A stretch of 64,000 nt of DNA from Diphasiastrum complanatum (taxonomy: Eukaryota; Streptophyta; Lycopodiopsida; Lycopodiales; Lycopodiaceae), in contig CM055097.1 in NCBI GenBank assembly GCA_029204225.1, positions 57,790,519 to 57,854,518 on the forward strand, in the 5' to 3' direction. The notes beneath the pieces are model-generated. The model ran no database searches, was not told the origin of the DNA, and worked only from the letters and a program-made list of their open reading frames with translations. Numbering within the stretch: position 1 is the stretch's first letter; each line of letters opens with the position of its first letter. The position numbers and the translations under genes are program-made. Below, in pieces: positions 1 to 11,468 of this stretch.

Positions 1-215
1 GTATTACAAATGTAATGATGGGAAGATCATTATCTTAGTTTTATATGTTGATGACATTATACTCACAAGAAATGATCTAGATGGCATCAAAGATGTAAAA
101 TTTTTCTTGTCTAGTGAATTTAAGATGGTAGATCTAGGACTTCTAAAAATTATACTTGGAATAGAAGTCACTAGAAGTAATGATTTTATTTTCATATGTC
201 AATCTAAGTATGCTA
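1..215 (+). pseudogene. copia reverse transcriptase fragment (element B0)
   Basis: This is a partial Ty1/copia reverse transcriptase that runs in from the left edge. The + strand shows the palm motif LYVDDIIL, then a stretch like SSEFKMVDLG and LGIEVTRS, the usual order after the catalytic YVDD in copia RT. Reading stops at about 215, where sequence like the start of a copia LTR (TGTGAAGAATTG) begins, so the rest of RT and all of RNase H are missing. It most likely belongs to the same old element as the LTR, primer site and gag downstream (B0). No function is expected from this remnant. Confidence 0.8.
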
Positions 216-281
216 TGTGAAGAATTGCCAAAAATTGACAAATCTAGCTTGATAAAAAATCATGTAGAATAGTGTAAATTG

Positions 282-963
282 TGTTAAAAATTCACAATTC
301 TAGCTTGACTAGTTTTGGTCATATGACTTGTAAATAGTTAGATGGTCATGATGTGGCTTGTCACACGTGCCAAATAGCATAGGATTCCATTCATAAGGAT
401 GTTCTCAAGTAGACCTAAGTGTTAGAACCTTTGGAATGAGTCCAAATTATGCTTAAATACAAGGGAGAAAAAATAGGAGCTATTTTTGGTAATTTTTGCA
501 TTGTTGAGGGATCTCCAAGATTTCAACCCTAAATTGGTAGGGATGAAAGATCCACCAAAATTAGCATTAGGGATAGGTTTAGGGCTACTCATACCTGCCC
601 AAAACCGTGATGGATCATGTATATATAGGTGATGATATCTCACCAAAATCAATCAAGCAATTTCATGATTTTTCTCTCATAATGGTGCAATTGCTCTCTA
701 TGTTCATAATTGTTTGAGTACTTGTGATTACTAATGATTATAGGATTGAATGTAGGTCTGGTGTACAGTACTCAGAGTGTGGGAGGCCGTACTTTCACAC
801 GTGTGAAGCCTTCTTCAAGGATTTGGGCCATTTAGTGAGGTTCAAGCATAGATTTTTGATGGATTTTGGTGGTTCAACTTGTGCTAATCTTATGAAATCA
901 TAATCTATTGTTTCCCTCATCATTTCAAGTGTTTTAGGATCCTTATTTGCTGTAATTTTTACA
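282..963 (+). repeat. 5' LTR of A1 (682 bp)
   Basis: It begins TGTTAAAAATTC and ends TTTTTACA directly before the primer site, and matches 5756-6437. A TATA box (TATATATAGG, about 620-629) marks the likely promoter. A perfect CACACGTGTG palindrome lies at 796-805, inside the composite GTACTCAGAGTGTG...GGCCGTAC...CACACGTGTG that recurs in other LTRs of this window. Confidence 0.97.
620..629 (+). promoter_or_regulatory. TATA box of A1 5' LTR
   Basis: TATATATAGG lies about 340 bp before the LTR end and fits a U3 promoter. The same string occurs in all four A-family LTRs. The transcription start is not visible. Confidence 0.6.
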
Positions 964-976
964 TGGTATCAGAGCC
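964..976 (+). other. primer binding site of A1 (tRNA-iMet)
   Basis: TGGTATCAGAGCC follows the 5' LTR with no gap. It is the standard copia primer site, complementary to the 3' end of plant initiator-Met tRNA. The following 977-1774 is untranslated leader in which I see no further feature. Confidence 0.95.
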
Positions 977-1774
977 TAAAGGCTGAAATGAGGTAAATCC
1001 TTGGTTTTCATTCAATTTGATCACAATTTTTTATCTAAATCTTGTGTAGATTGGATCTTAGCATCTAGTATTGATTCTAGAACTCAAAGTGAGTCAAATA
1101 CATTGGAGATTGGTGTTGTGTGACTTCATTTGCAGGTGTTTAGGTGTCTAAAACCAGAGGCAAAGTTGAATTCAATTCACATTACCAAGATAGCAAGTTT
1201 TGCTTGCTCCAAGCATTGATTTCTAAGCGAGTTTTGGAGGTGATTTCATAGAGGAGGATTTCTAGCATTCAAGGAGAGGGAAGATCAGAGTTTTGGGGAC
1301 TCTTCAAGGCTGTTCTAAGGTGTAGTAGGCACCTCCTAAAGTGATTTAGGTTCAGTCCAACCATTGCTTGACTTATGCACCAAATTAGATCAATTTTTCA
1401 TCAATTTTGATCATTTTTTGCTTGTGATTGGATAGTAGATTGTGTTGCATCCTCATTAAGTTCCATTTAGATCTTTTACAAGTGATTTTGGAAGTATATT
1501 AGGTTGCTGAAATTCACTCTTGATCAGATCATTTGGAAGCTTTAATGTTCTTTATAGAAAGAGGGGCAATTCTACTAGTATTGTCTACTTCAATCAAGCA
1601 AGTGCATTGTTTCTAGTATTCTATGATTTGATTTTGTTAGAGATCATTCTTAGATCTTTATAGGAAGTCTATTACTGATCTTTTCAGGTCCCTAAGAAGT
1701 GGGATAAGGTAGACCTTCAATCAAATCAATAGAAGTAACCTTCATTTGTGTCAAGTCCTTGATTAGGAGACTAG

Positions 1775-4700
1775 ATGGCATCTATAAATGCATATCTTTT
1801 GGATACTAATGAAAGGCTCAACAAAACTAGCTATTCCATATGGAAAGTTAGAATGGAATCTATCATGATCATGCAAGATCTGATGGAAATTGTAAATGGT
1901 AAGGAGGGTGAACCTATTCATCCTCAAGAAAAAGCCAAATACATCAAGAGGTGCAATGTTGCACTACATTGCATAAAAATGAATGTTGCAAATAAACTCT
2001 TAAGAGAGGTAGGAGATTGTACTTCAGCTCAAGATGCTTGGGAGACTTTGCAAAAGGTCTATGAATCCAAGAACCAAACTAGAATGTTAGCTTTGAAGAA
2101 TCGAATCTATAGAAGCTATCAAAAGAAAGGAGAGAGTGCACATACTTTTGTCCTAAGAGTAAAGGAATTGAACAAAGAGCTAGCCTTTATAGGTGACCCT
2201 ATCAAGGATGAAGAGCTTGTTCAACTCATATTGAATGGACTAAGCTTTGAATTTGACAATTTGGTTCAGGGATATGCAATTATGGGTAAGCTACCCATAC
2301 TTGAAGAACTCCAAGGCACACTCATGGCCGAGGAATCAAGAAGGAGCCAAATGCAAGAGAGGATGGATAGGCTTTCCATCCAAGGTGGAGATGACCAAGC
2401 TCTCTTCACCAAAGGCAAAGGCAAGTCCAAAGGCAAAGTATCAACATTCAAGAAGTCTACAAAGCTTGAGGATCAAGAAGGACCCTCAAAGGCATTTCCA
2501 TCAATCACCAAAGTCAAGAAGGACAAATCAAAGGTGAAGTGCTACTATTGTAGCAAGATGGGGCATTATGCCTCGGAATGCTTCAAGAGGAATCAAGATC
2601 AAAGCCAAGCCAACATGAGCAAAGAGGAGGAGGAGGAGAGTACACATGAGGACTCTCTCATGATGTCCATATTTTCTTCAACAAGCTTCAAAGGAAAAGA
2701 TCCTTGGTGGATTGACTCGGGTGCTAGTTCACACATGACTAGTAAAAGGGAGTTTTTCTCTTCTCTCTTATCTTATGATGGACCTATAAAGTCTATCTAT
2801 ACAGCAAATGATGAAGCTTGTAAGATTGAAGGAGTTGGTAGCATTCCCCTTTGCTTAGGATCTTCCAAAAAGATCAACATAGAAGGTGTTTTGTACATTC
2901 CTACAATAACAAAGAATCTACTAAGTGTTGGCCAAATGGTAGACAATGGTTTCAATGTTGACTTTGCTTCAAATGAATGTTTCATCAAGAAGAAGGGTAA
3001 GATAGTGGCTAAGGGCACTAGACTTGGCAAACTTTATAAGCTGGATGCATTTGTGGATACTAATGTTGTCATGTTGGCCGAGAAGAGCAAGATATCTACC
3101 TTTACTTTATGGCACAAAAGACTTGGACATGTCAACTCGGGTTCCATGGAGGCTATGATCAAGGAGGAGTATGCTTTAGGCCTACCAAGGTCTATTGGGA
3201 AGGAAGACAAGGTTTGTGAAGCTTGTGCCTTATCCAAGGCACATAAGAAGGTGTTTCCTAACTCCATCACAAAGTCATCTCATCCTCTTGAACTCATACA
3301 CTCGGATGTGCACATTGCTAGCACCAAATCTAATGGAGGTTCATCCATGTTTTTAACCTTCATTGATGACTACTCAAGATATTGTTGGGTGTTCTTACTT
3401 TCCTTCAAGTCTCAAGTATTTGATACTTTTGTAAAGTTCAAGTTGTTTGTGGAAAAGCATCATAATCATAGCATCAAGATTCTTAGAAGTGACAATGGTG
3501 GAGAATTCATCTCCAATGAGTTCAAGGCCTTTTGTGAGGAGGAAGGCATCAAGAAAGAGACTTCTTGTCCTTACACTCCTTAACAAAATGGAGTTGCTGA
3601 AAGAAGGAATAGAACATTATGTGAATGTTCTAAGGCTTTAAGATTAGATGCTTGTTTGTCCAAATCCTTTTGGGGTGCGTCTCTTGTATGTGCAAACTAC
3701 TTGATGAATAGGGTGTCTTGCAAAGCAATTGAAGGCAAAACTCCTTATGAGATGTTGTATGGAAAGAAACCCAATCTTAATCACTTGAAAGTTTTTGGGT
3801 GTATATGTTATGTGCATGTGCCATTGGAAACAAGAACCAAGGAGGATCCACCTTCCACAAGAGGGATCATGCTTGGATATGCAAGCTCAAGCAAGGGCTA
3901 CAAAGTCTATTTCCCATCCTTGAACAAATTTGTTGTTTCAAGGGATGTCATCTTTGATGAACATCATATGCATATGCTTGAAGAAGGCTCAAGTGCTCCA
4001 ACAATCAAGAAGAAGATGGCCAAGGAGCAAGATCTTGGTTTTGAGGAGGAGCTCATGGAGGAGCAAGCACCAAACCCACTTATCACACCAAGGAGTTCTT
4101 CAAGGGAAAAAGTGGAGCCATCAAGGCTCACATATCAAGGCAAAGGACAGCAAGTTGAGGGTATCTCATCCACTTCTTATGCTTTATCTAGTTTTGAAGA
4201 ACCGTCTAATGTTGAAGATGCATTGAACTCCAAAGAATGGTATAAAGCTATGTTGGATGAGTATGATGCCTTGATTGAGAATGAAACTTGGTTGCTTGTT
4301 GAGAGACCTCAAAGGAATGTAACAGGATGCAAGTGGGTCTTCAAGCTTAAGTTGAATGCAAATGGGAGTGCTAACAAACATAAAGCAAGATTAGTTGCAA
4401 AAGGTTATGCTCAAGAGAGAGGGATAGACTATGAGGAAACTTTTGCACCCGTGGCCAAGATGGTCACAATAAGACTAATCATTGCACTTGCATCACATTT
4501 TGGATGGATTCTATGTCAAATGGATGTCTCTAATGCTTTCTTGAATGGTTTTTTGAAAGAGGATATCTATATGGAGCAGCCACAAGGGTTCATCAAGCAT
4601 GGAATGGAGAACAAAGTATGCCATCTCCAAAGAAGCATCTATGGCTTGAAGCAAGCCTCGAGATCTTGGAATTCAAGACTACATTGCTATCTTATTTCAC

Positions 4701-5741
4701 TTTCTTTTGTTCAAAGTAAATATGATCCTACTCTTTACATTAAGTTTGATGATGTTAGTATTGTACTTTTACTCATTTATGTAGATGACATCATCATTAG
4801 TGGAAATAGTGTTGATGGTATTGAAAAAATTAAGATAGATCTATCCTTAGAGTTCAAGATGGTAGATCTAGGGTGTCTTCACTTCATCTTAGGCATAGAA
4901 GTACTTAGAGGGTCTGATTTTATCTTTATAAGTCAAGTAAACTATGCTCAAAGTCTTTTGAAGAAGTTTAAGATGGAAGTATGCAAAAGTGTTGACACAC
5001 CAATGGAGCAAGATGTAAAAGTGCCAAATGAAGATGATGAAAGATCCTTCATGGACATCACTTTGTTTAGGCAACTTATAGGTTCCTTAATGTGGATCAC
5101 TATAACTAGACCAGATCTTAGCTTTAGTGTATGTAGGTTGAGCCAATCCATGCAAAAGCCATTGAATATCCATTGGAAAAAGACTAAGAGGATTCTAAGA
5201 TACATCTCGGGTACATTGGATTTTGGGATTCTATATAGAAGAGATGTGATTAACCTTCATGCATTTAGTGATTCAGATTTTGCAGGGACAAGAGGGATAG
5301 GAAATCAACAAGTGCCTATTCAACTTTCATAGGAGAAGGTGTGGTTTCATGGCTTTCAAAAGAGCAAGAACTATATCTCTATCTTCAACCGAGGCCGAGT
5401 ACAAAGCTTTGACAACCACTACAAAGGAGGTACTTTGGATCAAGAGATTATTGGTGGAACTAAAGATCATGGATTCAGAGGAGGCACCAATCATCTACAA
5501 TGACAATATATCAGCCCAACACCTTGCATCTAACCCAATCTTCCATGCAAGATCTAAGCACATTGAGATATGCCATCACTTTGTGAGAGAAATGGTGCAA
5601 GCCAAGGAGATTGCTTTGGAGCATGTTCCAAGCAATGAATGTGTAGTTGATCTACTTACTAAACCACTTCAAAAGACACCTTTTATGAAGTTCAGATCAT
5701 CACTTGGAGTGATTAGTAAAGCAATGATTGAACCAAGCTAG
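1775..5741 (+). pseudogene. A1 gag-pol polyprotein (broken)
   Basis: The polyprotein order is gag, protease, integrase, RT, RNase H, as in Ty1/copia. Gag starts at ATG 1775 (MASINAYLL; matching starts occur in A2 and B0) and has a CX2CX4HX4C zinc knuckle from residue 256 (CYYCSKMGHYASEC). Protease shows WIDSGASSH with the Asp at residue 314. Integrase has a pre-integrase HKRLGH region, Asp 511 (HSDVH) and Asp 573 (RSDNGGE). RT has YVDD at 4778-4789, and RNase H has TEAEY and HARSKHIE. Three faults break it. An in-frame TAA at 3581-3583 lies between integrase Asp 573 and the third catalytic residue, where relatives have Gln. Compared with A2, one base is missing near 5287 and another near 5368. 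The frame is otherwise open, consistent with a recent origin. Confidence 0.95.
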
Positions 5742-5744
5742 ATA

Positions 5745-5755
5745 GTGAGGAGGAG
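5745..5755 (+). other. polypurine tract of A1
   Basis: GTGAGGAGGAG lies directly before the 3' LTR and would prime plus-strand DNA synthesis. The matching tract of A2 is at 9218-9228 on the other strand. Confidence 0.85.
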
Positions 5756-6437
5756 TGTTAAAAATTCACAATTCTAGCTTGACTAGTTTTGGTCATATGA
5801 CTTGTAAATAGTTAGATGGTCATGATGTGGCTTGTCACACGTGCAAAATAGCATAGGATTCCATTCATAAGGATGTTCTCAAGTAGACCTAAGTGTTAGA
5901 ACCTTTGGAATGAGTCCAAATTATGCTTAGATACAAGGGAGAAAAAATAGGAGCTATTTCTGGTAATTTTTGCATTGTTGAGAGATCTCCAAGATTCCAA
6001 CCCTAACTTGGTAGGGATGAAAGATCCACCAAAATTAGCATTAGGGATAGGTTTAGGGCTACTCATACCTGCCCAAAACCGTGATGGATCATGTATATAT
6101 AGGTGATGATATCTCACCAAAATCAATCAAGCAATTTCATGATTTTTCTCTCATAATGGTGCAATTGCTCTCTATGTTCATAATTGTTTGATTACTTGTG
6201 ATTACTAATGATTATAGGATTGAATGTAGGTCTGGTGTACAGTACTCAGAGTGTGGGAGGCCGTACTTTCACACGTGTGAAGCCTTCTTCAAGGATTTGG
6301 GCCATTTAGTGAGGTTCAAGCATAGATTTTTGATGGATTTTGGTGGTTCAACTTGTGCTAATCTTATGAAATCATAATCTATTGTTTTCCTCATCATTTC
6401 AAGTGTTTTAGGATCCTTATTTGCTGTAATTTTTACA
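5756..6437 (+). repeat. 3' LTR of A1 (682 bp)
   Basis: Same length and ends as 282-963. About eight substitutions separate the two by eye (for example GTGCCAAATAG versus GTGCAAAATAG). It is followed by the target duplication AATTG at 6438-6442. Confidence 0.97.
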
Positions 6438-7076
6438 AATTGTGTACACAAGTGGGTCCCACACATGTGAGGCCATAATGCCACGTGGAAAACCCATCCT
6501 AATGTAGGTTAGCTAAATCAAGAGAGTTGGTCATGTCTATTTGGTGGTCATCCCTACTTTATAGGACCTACACCTACGTTTAAGGTGAAAATTTGACCAA
6601 CTAGCTACCTACCAAGCATAACTCTAGGAAATAGACTAGGGTTTCATTTTAGGTCAAGGAGAGTGAGTTAACTTTCTTATTACATGCTGGAAATCCACCT
6701 AATTTCAAGAAGGAAGTCGAATTTGGTATGTATTCCCTCTCTCCATAGTGAGAAGATAGAAAATTTTTGGAGCTCATTGGCAATCTCAAACTAGTTCACT
6801 ATGTACAAAGAGTTTTTGTGATCCAAATGAAACCAAATCAATTTCTACTTATTTCTCAGGTTGAAGGCCGTACTACAGCCTATAGTACACACGTGTGGAC
6901 TCGGATTTTAATGTTTATCAATGTTTTTGATCGTTAATGCTTGTTGTTTGTCAAATTGCCAATCTAGATCAACTTTTTTGTGTCGAGTTTTTTGATAGAT
7001 TGTTAAGCAAGCATCCAATCACTCTTGTGGATCTTTTGTAGATCCATTTATGGTCCTAAAGTACAGTACTTTCACA

Positions 7077-7089
7077 TGGTATCAGAGCC
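7077..7089 (+). other. primer binding site of B0 (tRNA-iMet)
   Basis: TGGTATCAGAGCC directly follows the LTR end TTTCACA. The next bases, AAGTACAAGAG, match those after the B1 primer site at 57010, so B0 and B1 belong to one family. The leader runs 7090-7880 without a recognisable gene. It contains two similar stretches (about 7545-7660 and 7725-7830) that look like an internal duplication. Confidence 0.9.
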
Positions 7090-7880
7090 AAGTACAAGAG
7101 CATAAGCCATTGATCTAATGCAAATCCATTTTTAGCAAGTTTTGGTGCTAAAAACTAGTATTGAAAGGGCAAGCTAGAATCTTGATTTTGGTGAGGAGAT
7201 TTGATCCCAAACTTGGTAGGGGTCCAAATCCGTACTGTCCACATGTGTGGGCACCTCTGAACCTGCATATAATGCATGGTATTCATTTGATCCAAAAAAA
7301 TTCAATTTGTGAGCTGTTGGTGTAATTTTTGGTGGAGATCCTAGGATAATCTACCAAGATCATTTGCCATTGATTAGATTTGAATTTGTTTCATGGAATC
7401 TAATTAAGCAAGGCTGAGTTCAAGTCCCATTAAGGTTAAAAACAGGTCTTGAAAGTACACCAAGAAGGAAGAAAGAGATTAAGTCATTTTTTTGTCCAAA
7501 ATAGCCAAAATTGACAAGATTTGATTATAAGTAGATTTCACATCATCTTATCTTCATTCCAACTTTGTGAGGGGGTGCTAGAACTGAGATTATAAGTCCA
7601 TTTGTTGGATTAGAAATCTAATTTGAGTGAAAAACTACAAGAGAGAGACCTTAGTGAGTTTCTAGAGACAATCAAATCCATTTCTTGGCAAGATTTGTTT
7701 GAAAGTAGTTTTCACTTCATCTTATCTTCATTCCAGCTTTGTGAGAGAGTGATAGAACTGTGATTATAAGTCCATTTATTGGATTAGAAATCAAATTTGA
7801 GTGAAACACTACATGTGTGAGACCTTTGTGAGTTTCAAGTCAATCAAATCTATTTCTTGTTTGTAGAAGTCACTAGTAAG

Positions 7881-8184
7881 ATGGGATCTATTGGAGCATA
7901 CATTCTAGAAGTTAGTGAGAGGTTGAATTCTACAAATTATGCTATTTGGAAGGTTAGGATGGAGTCACTCTTGGTGCTCCAAGACCTTCATGAGTTCTTG
8001 ATTGAAGATGAAGATGAACCTCTAGGTGCACAGAAGTTAGCTAGATACAAGAAGAGATCTAGGCTTGCACTTCATTGTGTGAAGATGAATGTGAGCAATG
8101 ATTTGTTGAGAGAAGTATCAGCATGTACTAGTGCTAAAGAGTCTTGGGAGTCTTTAAAATCAATCTATGAATCTAGTAACACTT
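7881..8184 (+). pseudogene. B0 gag, N-terminal fragment
   Basis: This is the N-terminal third of a copia gag. It starts at ATG 7881 (MGSIGAYIL) and reads SERLNSTNYAIWKVRMES, then LALHCVKMN and ACTSAKESWESL, clearly homologous to the gag of A1 and A2. An upstream in-frame start at 7857 is possible, but 7881 matches the relatives. The frame runs into unrelated DNA at about 8185, where the truncated T1 LTR begins, so about two thirds of gag and all of pol are absent. It is a remnant of an old element. Confidence 0.85.
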
Positions 8185-8535
8185 CATGTTTTATGGATAC
8201 ACAACAAATGACTGTAATGTGCCAAAGAGTTTGTCTGATCAGAGAGTACTTCATGTAATGCGTTAGAGATTGCTAGTAGACTCAAGATCACTCACACTCA
8301 ACAGTGCAGTGAACAGAGAAGGGAGAATAACTCTCAGCACTCTATTCACTTCTTCAACCTCTTACATATGCATAAACTCTTCTCTCTCAACGCTCGAGAC
8401 TCAAGTGTGAGATCAATATATGTTCTACGGGGCGAACAAACACACCTCTAAAACAACAGGTGCGTCGCTCCTGCGAAAGGGTCTAGTTAACAATTAGATT
8501 GAAAATACGTTCAATTATACCATAAGAGGTATATT

Positions 8536-9217
8536 TGTAAAAATTACAGCAAATAAGGATCCTAAAACACTTGAAATGATGAGGGAAACAATAGATTATA
8601 ATTTCATAAGATTAGCACAAGTTGAACCATCAAAATCCATCTAAAATCTATGCTTGAACCTCACTAAATGGCCCAAATCCTTGAAGAAGGCTTCACACGT
8701 GTGAAAGTACGGCCTCCCACAGTCTGAGTACTGTACACCAGACCTACATTCAATCCTATAATCATTAGTAATCACAAGTACTCAAACAATTATGAACATA
8801 GAGAGCAATTGCACCATTATGAGAGAAAAAACATGAAATTGCTTGATTGATTTTGGTGAGATATCATCACCTATATATACATGATCCATCACGGTTTTGG
8901 GCAGGTATGAGTAGCCCTAAACCTATCACTAATGCTAATTTTGGTGGATCTTTCATCCCTACCAAGTTAGGGTTGGAATCTTGGAGATCCCTCAACAATG
9001 CAAAAATTACCAAAAATAGCTCCTATTTTTTCTCCCTTGTATCTAAGCATAATTTGGACTCATTCCAAAGGTTCTAACACTTAGGTCTACTTGAGAACAT
9101 CCTTATGAATGGAATCCTATGATATTTGGCACGTGTGACAAGCCACATCATGACCATCTAACTATTTACAAGTCATATGACCAAAACTAGTCAAGCTAGA
9201 ATTGTGAATTTTTAACA
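8536..9217 (-). repeat. 3' LTR of A2 (682 bp)
   Basis: On the + strand it starts TGTAAAAATTACAGC and ends GAATTTTTAACA. It is nearly identical to 12280-12961 and to the A1 LTRs. The polypurine tract complement (CTCCTCCTCAC) follows at 9218-9228. Confidence 0.96.
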
Positions 9218-9231
9218 CTCCTCCTCACTAT

Positions 9232-11468
9232 CTAGCTTGGTTCAATCATTGCTTTACTAATCACTCCAAGTGATGATCTGACCTTCATAAAAGGTGTCTT
9301 TTGAAGTGTTTTAGTAAGTAGATCAGCTACACATTCATTGCTTGGAACATGCTCCAAAGCAATCTCCTTGGCTTGCACCATTTCTCTCACAAAGTGATGG
9401 CATATCTCAATGTGCTTAGATCTTGCATGGAAGATTGGGTTAGATGCAATGTGTTGGGCTGATATATTGTCATTGTAGATGATTGGTGCCTCCTCTGAAT
9501 CCATGATCTTTAGTTCCACCAATAATCTCTTGATCCAAAGTAACTCCTTTGTAGTGGTTGTCAAAGCTTTGTACTCGGCCTCGGTTGAAGATAGAGATAT
9601 AGTTTCTTGCTTTTTTGAAAGCCATGAAACCACACCTTCTCCTATGAAAGTTGAATAGGAACTTGTTGATTTCCTATCCCTCTTGTACCCTGCAAAATCT
9701 GAATCACTAAATGCATAAAGGTTAATCACATCTCCTCTATATAGAATCCCAAAATCCAATGTACCCGAGATGTATCTTAGAATCCTCTTAGCCTTTTTCC
9801 AATGGATATTCAATGGATTTTGCATGGATTGGCTCAACCTACATACACTAAAGCTAAGATCTGGTCTAGTTATAGTGATCCACATTAAGGAACCTATAAG
9901 TTGCCTAAACAAAGTGATGTCCATGAAGGATCTTTCATCATCTTCATTTGGCACTTTTACATCTTGCTCCATTGGTGTGTCAACACTTTTGCATACTTCC
10001 ATCTTAAACTTCTTCAAAAGACTTTGAGCATAGTTTACTCCTTCCCAATAGACCTTGGTAGGCCTAAAGCATACTCCTCCTTGATCATAGCCTCCATGGA
10101 ACCCGAGTTGACATGTCCAAGTCTTTTGTGCCATAAAGTAAAGGTAGATATTTTGCTCTTCTCGGCCAACATGACAACATTAGTATCCACAAATGCATCC
10201 AGCTTATAAAGTTTGCCAAGTCTAGTGCCCTTAGCCACTATCTTACCCTTCTTCTTGATGAAACATTCATTTGAAGCAAAGTCAACATTGAAACCATTGT
10301 CTACCATTTGGCCAACACTTAGTAGATTCTTTGTTATTGTAGGAATGTACAAAACACCTTCTATGTTGATCTTTTTGGAAGATCCTAGGCAAAGGGGAAT
10401 GCTACCAGCTCCTTCAATCTTACAAGCTTCATCATTTTCTGTATAGATAGACTTTATAGGTCCATCATAAGATAAGAGAGAAGAGAAAAACTCCCTTTTA
10501 CTAGTCATGTGTGAACTAGCACCCGAGTCAATCCACCAAGGATCTTCTCCTTTAAAGCTTGTTGAAGAAAATATGGACATCATGAGAGAGTCCTCATGTG
10601 AACTCTCCTCCTCCTCCTCTTTGCTCATGTTGGCTTGGCTTTGATCTTGCTTCCTCTTGAAGCATTCCGAGGCATAATGCCCCATCTTGCTACAATAGTA
10701 GCACTTCACCTTTGATTTGTCCTTCTTGACTTTGGTGGTTGATGGAGATGCCTTTGGGGGTCCTTCTTGATCCTCAAGATTTGTAGACTTCTTGAATGTT
10801 GATCCTTTGCCTTTGGACTTGCCTTTGCCTTTGGTGAAGAGAGCTTGGTCATCTCCACCTTGGATGGAAAGCCTATCCATCCTCTCTTGCATTTGGCTCC
10901 TTCTTGATTCCTCGGCCATGAGTGTGCCTTGGAGTTCTTCAAGTATGGGTAGCTTACCCATAATTGCATATCCCTGAACCAAATTGTCAAATTCAAAGCT
11001 TAGTCCATTCAATATGAGTTGAACAAGCTCTTCATCCTTGATAGGGTCACCTATAAAGGCTAGCTCTTTGTTCAATTCCTTTACTCTTAGGACAAAAGTA
11101 TGTGCACTCTCTCCTTTCTTTTGATAGCTTCTATAGATTTGATTCTTCAAAGCTAACATTCTAGTTTGGTTCTTGGATTCATAGACCTTTTGCAAAGTCT
11201 CCCAAGCATCTTGAGCTGAAGTGCAATCTCCTACCTCTCTTAAGAGTTCATTTGCAACATTCATTTTTATGCAGTGTAGTGCAACATTGCACCTCTTGAT
11301 GTATTTGGCTTTTTCTTGAGGATGAATAGGTTCACCCTCCTTACCATTTACAATTTCCATCAGATCTTGCATGATCATGATAGATTCCATTCTAACTTTC
11401 CATATGGAATAGTTAGTTTTGTTGAGCCTTTCATTAGTATCCAAAAGATATACATTTATAGATGCCAT
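9232..11468 (-). pseudogene. A2 gag-pol with large deletion and frameshift
   Basis: Gag, zinc knuckle (CYYCSKMGHYASEC), protease (WIDSGASSH) and the start of integrase (HKRLGH) read openly from ATG 11468 down to about 10045. There the frame meets a deletion joining integrase codons to the region just after the RT palm (NYAQSLLKKF). The deletion removes 1,732 bp, not a multiple of three, so the second part (RNase H, to 9232) is in another frame. The RNase H part has FAGYKRDRKS, STEAEYKAL and HARSKHIE and lacks the two one-base losses of A1. A2 also supplies the reference showing that those losses are private to A1. Confidence 0.93.

Larger units (their letters stand above)
282..6437 (+). mobile_element. 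Ty1/copia LTR retrotransposon A1, nearly full length
   Basis: This is a complete-length element with 682-bp LTRs at both ends, flanked by the 5-bp duplication AATTG (277-281 and 6438-6442). It has a primer site at 964, a polypurine tract at 5745 and one gag-pol reading frame. The LTRs begin TGTTAAAAATTC and end TTTTTACA. By eye the two LTRs differ at about eight positions, so insertion was recent. It sits inside the LTR of the older element B0. A stop codon and two one-base deletions break the polyprotein. A2 (8536-12961) is a close relative in opposite orientation. Confidence 0.97.
216..7076 (+). repeat. LTR of copia element B0, split by A1
   Basis: Two pieces, 216-281 and 6443-7076, form one LTR of about 700 bp once A1 and one copy of its target duplication are removed. 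The left end starts TGTGAAGAATTG, like the B1 LTR at 56176. The right end TTTCACA abuts a primer site at 7077. It carries CACACGTGTG- and CCACATGTGTGG-type palindromes (6887-6898). Since it has pol sequence on its left and a primer site on its right, it looks like a shared LTR of a tandem element. The left boundary is by similarity only. Confidence 0.65.

Noticed and set aside
422-652. A 76-codon ORF (MILVRYHHLYIHDPSRFWAG) occurs intact in all four A-family LTRs, antisense to the element (422-652, 5896-6126, 8847-9077, 12591-12821).
   Set aside because: The four LTRs differ by only about 1%, so conservation of any ORF is expected. It covers the TATA region, and its translation shows no family feature.
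3581-3583. Programmed stop read-through in A1 gag-pol.
   Set aside because: The stop lies in the middle of the integrase core, not between gag and pol, and is one transition from the usual Gln codon. A point mutation is simpler.
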